Positions 19,301-28,732 of a DNA stretch of 37,613 bases are shown here, piece after piece. Both the position numbers and the translations under genes were made by a program. The stretch is from positions 1 to 37,613 of the forward strand of contig LRSR01000784.1 of the NCBI GenBank assembly GCA_001579985.1. Reading direction: 5' to 3'. Position 1 is the stretch's first letter, and each line of letters opens with the position of its first letter. The DNA is from Hypsibius dujardini. Its lineage: Eukaryota; Tardigrada; Eutardigrada; Parachela; Hypsibiidae. Under the pieces are notes generated by a model. The model made no database searches. It was not told where the DNA came from and saw only the letters and a program-made list of their open reading frames with translations.

Positions 19301-20911
19301 CGGAGCGGACGTGAACGCCCAGGCGAGCTCGCGACAGGATTACCGGTCGGTCTTACATTACGCCGTCTTGGGAGGCAAGTATTGCAGTTCGATTCATTGA
19401 AGTTTTCTGTGTGAGCTAGAAAAGGAATTTAGTGATAAAAAATCTCCAGATTGGCAAACAGACAAATAATTTACTTTGCTATTTACTTAACCGTTTTTAC
19501 ATCCATTGACAAAGTCATTTCACATTGCGAATTCGCAATTAACGAATTGCCGCTTGAGCAGAGAAGATCAGTCAATGGTTTTTTTTCCACAGGTAATATC
19601 GATGTAGTACGCCTGCTGATCAAAGAAGGTGCCAGGGTGTCAATGCCGCCGGACTACGCCCATCCGCAGCCGCTGGACTTTGCCATTTTAAAGGACGATC
19701 TCAAAATGGTACGTCGTGGTAATGTATGCGTACTCGCGATGAATTAGATTTGATGTTGCAAGGTTCAGTCATTCAAATACATACTCACGCGTACTCGGCA
19801 AGAAAAGCGTTCTGTCAGTAACTTCCGTCGGCCACAATGGGAAGATACGCAAACAGACAAATAGATTTTCGGGCAAAATGATGAATCCGACTGATTTCTT
19901 AGGCCTTCATATGATGACACTTAACACACAGAGGTGTTAACACAGACAAAGACATAGACACAGACACAGACGAAGACATAGACACAGACATAGACATAAA
20001 CACAGACACAGACACAGACACCGACACAGACACAGACACAGACACAGACACAAACACAAACACAGACACAGACACAGACACAGACACAGACACAGACAGA
20101 CACAGACACAGACACAGACACAGACACAGACACAGACAGAGACAGAGACATAGACATAGACATAGACATAGACACAGACACAGACACAGACATAGACATA
20201 GACATAGACATAGACACAGACACAGACACAGACACAGGAACACGGACAAGTCCTCTAATGTTTTAAAACTCTCGTGCTCTCCAGGTCAAACTCTTGATTG
20301 ATAGCGGCGCCAACGTCAACGACGTCGGTTCCCCTCTCATTGGATCCGCCCTCCATGTGGCCTGCTGCGGTGGTGACCTACGGAATCAACTGGAAATTGT
20401 GGAAACCCTCCTAAAAGGGTCTGCCGACCCAAACTGCGCTACCTTCAACGAGGAAGGCCAGCTCCTCGCCCCACCTCTGGGCGAGTACCTGTGGAACATC
20501 GAAAGGCCCCACCGTCCGGAAATAGTCAATCTTATCCTCAAGTACGGTGGTCGCGTCGTCATGCGCACCCAAAATCAAGACCCCCAGGGCATCCTGCGTA
20601 GTGTCGTCCGTATCCCGGTCAGCGAACGCGATATCTTCACGCGGCTGTTAGAGGCCGGGGAGGGATACAGTCCATTGGCCATCTACCGGCTACCGAACCT
20701 GTCACCATGGACCAAGGACACACTGCTGTGGTCGGGGACCCGTCCGTTGCCGCTGCGCCACCAGGCGAGGTTGGTGGTGCGACGCCAGCTGGGTCAGGTG
20801 CTGCCGGAGAAGGTGGCCCTGCTGCCCATCGCCCCGAAGCTGAAGGAGTACATCCTGATGCAGAACATTACACTCTCGCATAACCGCTATCATTCGGAGG
20901 ATAACCTGTAG
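16352..20911 (+). CDS. Ankyrin-repeat and SOCS-box (ASB-like) protein, seven exons
   Basis: Predicted 508-residue protein. Exons: 16352-16537, 16880-16916, 17493-17848, 18919-19035, 19287-19374, 19593-19708, 20285-20911; the frame is kept across every junction. About eight ankyrin repeats fill residues 47-370 (for example HPLHYAV...LLLAKGADPNAA across exons 1-2, SPVHLAAERGYRDILEML, LLLRHGADPDSADRSGRTP, SVLHYAVLGGNIDVVRLLI, VKLLIDSGANVND). A C-terminal SOCS box lies at 457-491: the BC-box-like LRHQARLVVRRQLG and a Cul5-box-like LPIAPKLKEYIL (usual form LPLPxxLKxYL). ASB proteins are substrate receptors of Elongin B/C-Cullin5 ubiquitin ligases; that role is inferred here. The canonical BC-box Cys is Ala. 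Intron 5 (19375-19592) is GC-AG, with donor AG|GCAAGT required by the reading frame. No substrate can be named. Confidence 0.88.
16638..16830. repeat. CACGTG-rich degenerate repeat in intron 1 of the ASB-like gene
   Basis: Nine copies of the palindrome CACGTG lie within about 190 bp, in repeated contexts such as CGTTCAACGACACGTGATAG and GCACGTGATGGCACGTAACG. The last part (ATCACGTGTCGTTGAATG) is inverted relative to the first, so the stretch can also fold back. CACGTG is the canonical E-box for bHLH factors, but an expanded satellite is the simpler explanation. Confidence 0.85.
17837..18735 (+). repeat. Three diverged direct repeats of an exon 3 end plus splice donor
   Basis: Copy 1 (17837-17960) is the true end of exon 3 with donor CCAGTGACTCAG|GTGAGT and the start of the intron. 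Copy 2 (18091-18210) keeps the intronic part (GGTTAGAGCACGCCATGGGA, CCAAAGACTTTCTTGATTA) but its donor is mutated (CAGTAACTTA|AGTGAG). Copy 3 (18619-18735) keeps CCAGTGACTCAG|GTGAGTGGCCTTGG intact, preceded by GATCCATTTTTGTGAACC, which resembles GATCAACTTTGTCGACC of exon 3. All three lie in intron 3 or at its 5' border, so copy 3 is a ghost exon with a usable donor. Confidence 0.85.
19375..19592 (+). other. GC-AG intron of the ASB-like gene
   Basis: The donor reads GGAG|GCAAGTATT and the acceptor TTTTTTTTCCACAG|GTAAT. Only this junction joins GGA G to GT AAT to give the ankyrin motif LGGNIDVV in frame. The alternative GT three bases downstream would create an immediate stop. AG|GCAAGT is the consensus of GC-type introns. 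Confidence 0.85.
19929..20237. repeat. CACAGA/TAGACA hexanucleotide array in intron 6 of the ASB-like gene
   Basis: About 300 bp of near-continuous GACACA with interspersed GACATA, GACAGA and AACACA variants, ending 47 bp before exon 7. The Met-Ser-Val/Cys-Leu frames on the minus strand are products of the repeat. Confidence 0.95.
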
Positions 20912-22380
20912 TTGAGTGTATGCATGTTGGCTTTGTTAGGTTTTTTAAGGGCGATATCTCGAACATTTCGTTGTACAAAACTCTCCATTTTTTGAGTCAT
21001 TTCTAATGTGATATTTTTTCTCTCTTTCGACACACGCTCTGGCGGTCAGTCCGTGCCCGACGTACTGACGTGTATGTACATAAACCCACGCAGACTTGAG
21101 ATGGTTGCGGTCTAGTAACATAACAGATCCTGTGGGTCAGTCATTTCTCTCAAGATGAAGGAATCTATGCTGCAAGGGCGTCACCCAGTCTTACAATTCG
21201 ACACAAACTGTTTATGCCGATATGCAGCTGACCATGGCAGTTGGACCAAACCACATAACCCATGTGCGTGTTTTCATCTGAGGCATCGAAAATTCTCAAC
21301 GACAAGGGTGCCTTTTTAAGTCATACGAGGGCCACTCCAAAAGTAATGTCACTTGGTCAAGTATTCCGCGATTGGAAGGTACGTGCGCATTCTGGTAGTG
21401 CAACTATTTTGATCAGGGCCTTTCATATTACTTCTGAAAGTTTTGCTGCGCGCAGCACGAGTTTAAAATAATATTCCTAGTCGTTCCATGTCAATTTTGT
21501 AATAACTGAAACATGTTTCTGAATCGACTGAACGAGCGACGGTCGGACAAACACTACATGTTTTTGGATCCCCTTAACCTTCTAAAGGTGCGGGGGGCAC
21601 CTTTGCTTTTACCATCGGTAAAGCAAAGTCTTGTAAGTTTTCTGTTCGGAGAGTAGCCCTCCCAAAAAACAGAATCCGAAATACGGTTACACTCAATAAC
21701 GGTTACGTTTACTGTCTTAAGTATCGTTTCGTCCTGCCTAACAAAGCGGCCTGTGACCCTTTTCAGTCCCTGGAGTAAGAAGGTGACCAAACGGACTATC
21801 ATTTATGACACCAATTTCGTTCGGACTACGAGTGCCGTACTATGTAAGAGTACTGTATACCGTACACGCTTTAGAATTTTAGTTTCAATTTTAATGCTCC
21901 TCCGTGGGATCTTTCAGTCATTTCTTTCTTCCCGACACAGGGGCGAGAAACTTTGTTTAAAGGACACTATGCGCTTTCTACCTTCCTTTCTGATGATGAT
22001 AACAGCGTCCAGCGTTCAATGGTGCAAAGGAACTCACGCCGACGGAAGTGAACAGGCCATTGATTCCCGACGACCAGGGAATCGAAAGGATTGCTGCTAA
22101 TGTAAGCGCGTCGTGTTACATAAATACGCCTTATATTGACGCGTTTCTCGCTGCCTGGTAAATGCGTGATCTTTTGACGAAGCTGCTTGTGGCTTATATG
22201 AGAATTAACAACAAAAAAACACGAAAAAACGAAAACGGGAAAACTAAGAAAATCCAATTTAACAAAAACTGAAAACACGGAAAAACTGGAAGCTTCAACA
22301 TCAAGAAAATTACGAAAATCGAAAAAGCAAAAAGTGAAAAACACGGAAAACTAAAACTCCAGAATATATTAGAAAACTTT
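20912..22380. other. Intergenic downstream of the ASB-like gene, with dispersed repeat traces
   Basis: No gene was recognised. At about 21325-21352 the string TACGAGGGCCACTCCAAAAG followed by TAATGT resembles one mariner-type terminal repeat, but no partner was found. The block 21630-21835 (CCCTCCCAAAAAACAG, TTTACTGTCTTAAGTATCG, GGTGACCAAACGGA) is a diverged copy of 30660-30825, a dispersed repeat family. An A-rich stretch lies at 22200-22375. Confidence 0.45.
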
Positions 22381-22388
22381 GTTCTGAC

Positions 22389-22608
22389 CAGAGCTGTGCC
22401 GCTAAATTAGCAGCCGCTAAACCCGCTAAAATTATCTCGCGTAAAGATCTTTGGTAAGATTTTCAGCTGGTGTTTAACGTGTTAACGTGTTAACGTGTCA
22501 ACGTATTAACGTGCCATCGTTAAAGACCAGCTGAAAATCTTACCCAAGATCTTTACGCGAGATAATTTTAGCGGGTTTAGCGGCTGCTAATTTAGCGGCA
22601 CAGCTCTG
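22389..22608. mobile_element. hAT-type MITE with perfect 8-bp target-site duplication
   Basis: The 220-bp element is bounded by CAGAGCTGTGCCGCTAAATT at the left and its reverse complement at the right, with arms of about 85 bp, nearly identical (further blocks AGCGGGTTTAGC, ATTATCTCGCG, AAGATCTTTGG/CAAGATCTTT). It is flanked by identical 8-bp direct repeats GTTCTGAC at 22381-22388 and 22609-22616. Eight-base duplications and CAG-starting termini are hallmarks of the hAT superfamily. The core holds a short GTGTTAACGTGTTAACGTG tandem and no transposase, so it is non-autonomous. Confidence 0.93.
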
Positions 22609-22616
22609 GTTCTGAC

Positions 22617-23277
22617 TCGCCTGCTGTATATTTACTTAGTTAGTTAGGAACATTGCCGTCATCATTCAACGTGAGAAGCTCGATCTCCTTCTGGGTACTC
22701 GAAATAAAATTGTGTAGGCAGTTCCGTTATCGTCCGTTAATTGAGAAGAATCTATGACATTACAAGCGGAAACATTTTAATTAATTAGGAATACTTTGTT
22801 TTGAATGTTAAAAGCATCAGCCTACTTTGCAGAAGGGAAATGTGGTTTGCTTTACTGACATACAGTAACGCTATATATTTTCTTCTCTGAAAATGCGTGC
22901 CAAACGTAAACTGGTTAATAACCGCGTGTCTTTCCCAAAACATTCCGCGCTTTTCACATCAATCTTCCTTTTTTTGCCTTCTAGTGTCATGACTTTCACT
23001 TGTTTTAGCCGATTTGGGGTGAAACAGAACGACAGGGAAGGCATGGGCAGAACAGTGCCCTTCCCCGACCTTCCAGAAGGTGTACACACTCACACATACA
23101 AACATATGGGTGCATTAAAATATGTTTTAACTTCTCTGCTTTTTCGTTTTTAATAAATTCAGTTTTCCTAGTTTTCCGTATTTTGTAATTTTTAGTTTTC
23201 CATTTTCGTTGAATTGGATACTCGTAGTTTTCCCATTTTCTTTCTTTCGTGGTTTTGGTAGTTTTCCTGTAGGCCAA
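22617..23277. other. Intergenic, no gene recognised
   Basis: AT-rich DNA. The stretch 23150-23272 is rich in AGTTTTCC/GTTTTCC blocks, the complement of the GAAAAC-rich tract at 22210-22340, so the two flank the hAT element as a loose inverted repeat. Confidence 0.35.
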
Positions 23278-23645
23278 ACCAGGACCCCTCATGATAGGAC
23301 TAGGAATGGGCAAAGGGAATAAAACGCATTATTTGAAGATTGAACCAACAATTCGGGTTCTTATTTCGAATTCCATTTTTCCATCTAATTTGCAGTCATT
23401 AATAGGGGGAGTATATTGGACTTCAGTAAATCACAAATTTGATTGAAAAACTGAAGTTTTTGAAAATAATTTGCAATCCTGGGGGCCTTCTAAATGAGAC
23501 CCCGGATTCTAGAAGTTTTAAAGGCAAGGAACGCCGCAATTTTTGGTTCTATTATGAAAAAAACTGCTCTTGTCCCTTTGTCCACCCCTTGACCCCTTGA
23601 GGTCCTGGTCTGGTCCCGACTTAAACGGACCCTAAACGAACCCGT
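23278..23645. mobile_element. Degenerate foldback repeat of the same family as 30430-31436
   Basis: The left part (CCAGGACCCCTCATGATAGG, GGGCAAAGGGAATAAAACGC) and the right part, read in reverse complement, share the order of motifs found in the two arms at 30430-30617 and 31249-31436 (GTTTAGGGTCC, CCAGGACC, GGACAAAGGG). The right end GGACCCTAAACGAACCC corresponds to CCCTAAACGAGCC at 31420-31433. The left arm lacks the outermost bases. No coding sequence inside. Confidence 0.6.
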
Positions 23646-24227
23646 CGCTTCGCTGATCGAATAAGCCGCGCCAATATTCTGTGTGTCGTTCGAAAGGACG
23701 TGTCACATGCCCCTACTGAAGAACGCCACGATGTGAAGAAGACTTGCCAGAAGCGGTATTTTTTTCATTTCTACGTCGAATCGCAATTTCGTCGGATGGC
23801 TGCTCATTTAACACAGATGTTGAGGTGCGGTCGACCTAAATCCGAACGAGATTAACGTCACTAAAGCGGGGCACGATTCAGACGTACACCTTGTCAATTG
23901 TACTTCGTACCAGAATAAATAATCCCTTCCCTTTAATAATGAGTCACAATTACAGATTGCCATCGATGAATATGGACCTGTATTAATCGTACGAGCCTTA
24001 TCGCGGGCAATGCTGAAGAATATGGTTCACAAGATTCAGCTGAAAAATTCACGTCCAGCGAACGGCTAATAATTTCATGATTATACAGCCTATCTAGAGT
24101 CGTTGTTGCAAGCCAGATGCGTTGATATTTCTGGATGGACCTTTCACGTGTAATCTTTAGAGAATATTTGTAAAATATTACAGGAGATGTACTTACGATA
24201 ATTAAAACCTGATTTGACCACAATAAC
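23646..24227. other. Intergenic upstream of the two-exon GPCR gene
   Basis: Probably includes the promoter and leader of the gene starting at 24228. No TATA box or other site could be supported. Confidence 0.35.
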
Positions 24228-26458
24228 ATGAGAAACTCGCACAGCAACGACGACACGTGTGAATGCAGCAGCAATCAGACTGCCTCAGACAGTCAGCCAG
24301 CCATGGAATATCTCCCCGCAATCCTGTACACCCAGGGGAGTTTAACAGTCGTCTTCAATCTGCTCCTATGCTTGGGTATCTTGACAAGTGTGAAGCTTCG
24401 CACCTGGCCCAACTACCTTCTCGTATCCAACGGCATTGCCGATCTCCTCGTGGGCGTTTATCTCTTCCCCGAGACCAACGTCCGCTGGATGCCTTCCACC
24501 TGCCATCGCATTCCCCAGATCACTTGTGTCTTTCACACCGTCATCGGCTCGCACCTGCATGCGGTCAGCGTGATGCATTGGGTAGCCATCTCGGTGGAGC
24601 GTCTCCTTAGGGCTTTCTATGTAAACCTCCACAAGCGGATTGTCCGTCGTTGGCTCCTTCCGGCCATTGTTATCTGTTGGAGTGTGGCAGGCGTGGCCAT
24701 TTATCCACGTCGACTACTGCCGTGGACCTTGAGTTGGTACCCGTACGACGTGGAGGATCCTCTTGCGACCACTGACACATGCCAGGCCTTGACCGCTCCT
24801 AGCTGCCAGTGCCGATTTTGCGTCAATCGACTCCAGTCGGGCATTGCGCTGTTCTTCCAGTTTTTTGCACCTCTAATTGTAGCCATCGTCTGCTACACCT
24901 GCATCATGGTACGTTCGGTGAATTAGAATTGCAAAATAAAACACGATAATATGGAACTTTTGCAACTATTTTTTTCAATCCACTTTTTTTCTACAAATAC
25001 ATTTAGATTAGAGTATTTGAGAATAGCTTAATTTGGTTTAGTTCAACTTATCTTAGTTCAGTCTAACAGCTAGTGATCTAGTAAACTATCTCAACTTAAT
25101 TAAAAGATCTAAAACTATTAAAAAATCAAAATGCTAGATAGAATGAATGCTAAACTAGAATAACCAAGAAAAAGCTAAAACGTAAAGATTAAACTGTGAA
25201 AAAATAAAGGTACTGTATTTTCCTCGATAGATAGCGACACGAGCTGTGTGACGTTAACCTGGTCCCCCCTACTCGTTAGCGTGTGCCCTGCCTTTACTTC
25301 GCATGCCATACAGTCGTACACACAAACTTTACGTGTACAGCGGGCAACCATTACGTCACGTGACCCGTGCGCTGTCTTTATTTATCGAGGAAATACAGTA
25401 CGGTGGGTAAAGTGGGACCGCAAAACAAAAGGAAAAATAAGAATAAGCTAAAACGTAACATGCTGGTATTTTAGTCGCAATTACATTTTTTAAATCGACT
25501 TTTTCCATCCGTGAGAGGGTGGAAGAGATGACACAAACCTACACTATATTTAACATATGACATATTTAACATTTAACATATAATAATATTCACTGTATAT
25601 TTAAGTTGACTTAAAACCCAATTTCTTAAGAAAATACATATAACATACATATAACATATAACATTTATTTATTTATTGTATATTTAAGTTGACCTAAAAC
25701 CTCATTTCTTAAGAAAATATTTAACTTTAAGCTAATTGGGTTTCTGAAGCAAAGTAAATTAAATTAACAACAAGTGTAAATTGCATGTGGCAAATTAATT
25801 TGAATTACTTGGGTTTAAATCAAGCAGCACTAAATAAAATTATTTTAAGCGACCTAATACTAGAAAGGGTTAGTCGTAATTAACATTCAAACACAATTTC
25901 AACTTCCATTTTGTTCAGTCTCTTTGGTAAGTTAATTTAAGCTTTCGTCATTTTCAGGTGGGTACATACCGCCGCATTCGGGAAGCCAATCGTACGCGAC
26001 TATCACTCTCTGCCATTACTGATCACCCAACAGGCATTGAACCCCGGCGTTTGTCTTTGGTTCCGCTCGAACGATTCTTCTCCAGCCGGGAGTTTCGCCG
26101 CATTCGCCTGTTCTTGATGATTCTCCTGGCTTTCACCGTCTGCGTCGGCCAGCACATTTGTTTTCGTATCCCTATTCTCCTAAATAGCGGAAATCAGCAG
26201 ACCATCAAGGACCTCCCTCCGCCTCGAGAGGATTTCTTTCTGTGGACCAGCAGCAGTAAAAATGGCATCGCCACCGATCTTATTGCCTTCTCCAATTCGT
26301 TAATTAACCCTATTTTGCTTTTTGCAATGAGTCGTAATTTTCGGCGTAGTCTTGTAAACGTTCTGTGTTTCTTTCGACAGCAGAAAGCGTTGATTGACGA
26401 TCCGCCGAGTTCGCGGCGCCGGGAGATCTGTAACCGACTCAATATTCCACCACCTTAA
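24228..26458 (+). CDS. Orphan class A GPCR, two exons
   Basis: Exon 1 is 24228-24908 and exon 2 is 25958-26458, joined in phase 0 (ATCATG|GTACGT ... TTTTCAG|GTGGGT), giving 393 residues. The N-terminus is extracellular with sequon NQT. TM1 is about 31-53, TM2 about 64-82 with canonical Asp72 (GIADLLVG), TM3 about 97-123 starting at Cys100 and ending ERL (124-126) in place of DRY. TM4 is about 142-160. ECL2 is long and Cys-rich (residues 185-198). TM5 is about 204-226; ICL3 holds RRIREANRTR and is about 50 residues. TM6 is about 277-297 without the usual Trp-x-Pro, and TM7 has NSLINPILLF (NPxxF form). The tail is short and basic. It belongs to a different subfamily from the 1-15 kb cluster. 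Ligand unknown; an aminergic-like ancestry is only a guess. Confidence 0.88.
25213..25398. mobile_element. TA-flanked MITE in the GPCR intron
   Basis: The 186-bp element has ends CTGTATTTTCCTCGATA and, reversed, CTGTATTTCCTCGATAAATA, with TA on both sides (25211-25212 and 25399-25400). TA duplications and CTGTA termini fit a Tc1/mariner-type non-autonomous element. Internal similarity is weaker (GCGACACG..., CACGTGACGTAATGG). Confidence 0.75.
25580..25740. repeat. AT-rich tandem duplication of about 84 bp in the GPCR intron
   Basis: TGTATATTTAAGTTGACTTA at about 25593 and TGTATATTTAAGTTGACCTA at about 25677 are followed by the same AAAACC(C/T)(A/C)ATTTCTTAAGAAAAT context, separated by AACATATAACAT-type units. 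Confidence 0.75.
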
Positions 26459-27596
26459 TTTTGTTTTCGTTTGTTTATGTAGCAGACGCATTTTTAGTGC
26501 TACAAAAATTAAGTTTGGGTCACCCGGTCATGAAAATAAATAAAATTCATTTCGCTGTAACAAATTCATGAAGTGTATTTAGACAGAAACGTGAAAGCAT
26601 AAAGTGCTGCCGGAATCAACCTGCAATGAAACTATTCCGTTGTGGACAAGATGCCCCGAGAATCTTTAACACCGTCAGACCATTTCTGATGCTCCGTTTC
26701 TTACTATGCTCCTTTCAAGCTGAGATTAGTACAAATCAGGGGAGCGCGGAGGTCTCAAGGGTTCGAGGGGCAAATCAAAATTTCCCACAGGTTTAAGCAA
26801 GGGCAAATATCAGAGGGGCAAATGTTTTAAACATCGACTCCGAAAATCAAAGGATAATTAGCCTCTTAATTTCAGAGCAATCAAACTTCAGAGGGCAAAA
26901 CATTGTTTTTTATTTCTCTAAAGGAAAGGTATTGCCGCCCTACCCCCCCCCCTTCCCCGCTCCCTACAGACCAACCATGTAAGAAATCATGTAACAAAAA
27001 AATATTAATAATAATAAAATTTATAAGATGATGAAAGAAGTAAATGAATAGACAGCCGATAACAAAGAAAATTAAATAATACAATAATAATAACACAACT
27101 CGATCCCCCCCCCCTCCAACAAGATCTCACAGCCCGCTAAAGGGCAAAGCGACGAGATGTCGAAATATAGAAGGCGGATCGAAGAAACCACGCCAACGGT
27201 TGTACTCGATAATATGAAGCGCGAGTGAAGGATGAGGTCACAGATGTTTCAGCAATGGTTACGAACCTTATGACTTTTTCTTTGCTGTAGCTGTGCTCGA
27301 CACTGATAGCCAAACCGCGATAATTGACACTGTTGGAGATCGGATGTTTGAAGCACCCGTTCGTCTGTCCGAGCGAATCGTCGTCATCCCGGGAAATAGT
27401 TCAAGGCAAGGTCTAACACACAACCACACACACACCCTTCATCAAACAATCATATCTCTCGTGATATATCGCCGGCAGAGCGAGCGCGACAATCCCTTCA
27501 TGTTAACAGGTACAGCAATACCAATATGTATATTGGAGCTAAAATATTTGGGTCACGACCTCCTCATGAAAATTATTACTGCAACAAGAGAACAAC
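26459..27596. other. Intergenic, no gene recognised
   Basis: Includes the likely 3' end of the GPCR gene (an AATAAA at about 26537) and pyrimidine runs (C8-C9) near 26945 and 27107. A 109-residue open frame at 27293-27622 has no recognised domain. Confidence 0.4.
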
Positions 27597-27762
27597 GCAT
27601 TAATACATATGTGCTTATATAAAAATTAAACGCATAACATTAAACGCATTAATACATATGTGCTCATATAAACATTAAACGCATTATTACATATGTGCTT
27701 ATATAAACATTAAACGCATAGCATTAAACGCATTAATGCATATGTGCTTATATAAATATCGA
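27597..27762. repeat. AT-rich tandem repeat with ACATATGTGCTTATATAA units
   Basis: Four units of CATTAATACATATGTGCTTA followed by TATAAA-ATTAAACGCAT recur between about 27597 and 27762, with spacings of about 37-50 bp. Confidence 0.85.
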
Positions 27763-27845
27763 ATGTGCCGTGATAGAGTTCAAATTGTAAAACTTCCTCG
27801 AATTTTGCTTCACAACTTTCACTTTATAATATACATATGCGTATA

Positions 27846-28346
27846 CAGTCAACGACAAGATTGAGTACAACGGAGGGGGTCCGGGGAATGTGCAAAAGGA
27901 GCGGAGCAAGGGGTGCTTTTCATAAAATTGAACAACCAACCACCTGATCTGCAGCTGTTGCTTTTTTCCATTTTCAAACAAGGAATTTGTGGTTCAGTTT
28001 ATGTAAAGGATGAAAGCTATGTACAAAATGAATGAAATTTTAAAATTTCATGACATTACCAAGCTAAAAAATAACAATAAAAACAAAAATAACAGGCAAC
28101 GCCGGAAACAAAGTTGGCAGAGGGCAAACAATCGAGCAATCAATCGGTATCACATTTGAAAAATAAAACTATCAAACAATAAAACAATCAATGAAAACCG
28201 GTTTAGACCAGCAGAAAAAAGCAGGAACAAAGCAGCCTCTGCAGGTCAGGTGATTGATTGTTGGATTGTTTGAAAACTACCCCTTCCCCCCGCCTCTTTT
28301 GCCCAGTTCTCGGACCCTCCATCGTACTCGATCTTATCGTTGACTG
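27846..28346. mobile_element. pogo/Tigger-like MITE with TA duplication (501 bp)
   Basis: Left end CAGTCAACGACAAGATTGAG and right end, reversed, CAGTCAACGATAAGATCGAG, continuing as an imperfect inverted repeat of about 110 bp per arm (GAGTACAACGGAGGG / GAGTACGATGGAGGG, GCAAAAG, CACCTGA(T/C)CTGCAG). TA flanks both ends (27844-27845, 28347-28348). CAGT-starting termini with TA duplications are typical of pogo-like elements. No transposase inside. Confidence 0.85.
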
Positions 28347-28398
28347 TATCGGTCAATGAACAACTAGCGAAGGTTAATCATTAACCAAAGTTATCCAT

Positions 28399-28732
28399 AT
28401 GGCTAATTCCAATAGCAAAAGGGACTGTGAGTGCAATGAGGAAAATAAGGCGATCGATCAGCCCGCGATAGAATAACTTCCCGCGATATTGCACACCAGG
28501 GAAGCCAAACAGTCAGCTTAAATGTGCTCTTATGGCTGGATATCTTGACCACTGCGAAGCTTTGCACCTGGCCCAACTATCTCCTCGTCTCAAACGGCAT
28601 CGCCGACCTCCTATTTGGCGCCTACCTCTTCTCCTTGACCAACCTTCGCTGGCTCCCAAAGCGTCGCCGTATTTCCGCAGTGACGTGTGTCTTTCACGCT
28701 GCTATCGGCTCGCAACGCCAGAACGTCAGTAT
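28399..28732 (+). pseudogene. Truncated relic of the two-exon GPCR (exon 1 only)
   Basis: Starts with an ATG (MANSNSKRDCECNEENKAID) resembling the first 25 residues of the gene at 24228. A TAA then replaces the Tyr codon at position 28 (GAATAA versus GAATAT). Frame changes follow, and then a run matching residues 46-113 with DILTTAKLCTWPNYLLVSNG, ADLLFGAYLF, RWLPK and CVFHAAIGS. Similarity ends near 28732, inside exon 1 rather than at a splice site, so this is a DNA-level partial duplication and not a retrocopy. It begins about 50 bp after the pogo-like MITE. Confidence 0.88.

Noticed and set aside
19899-20249. Leu/Cys and Ser/Val repeat proteins on the minus strand
   Set aside because: Translation of a hexanucleotide intronic array; two overlapping frames are equally open.
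21325-21352. A mariner insertion
   Set aside because: Only one terminal-repeat-like string was found, with no partner and no transposase remnant.
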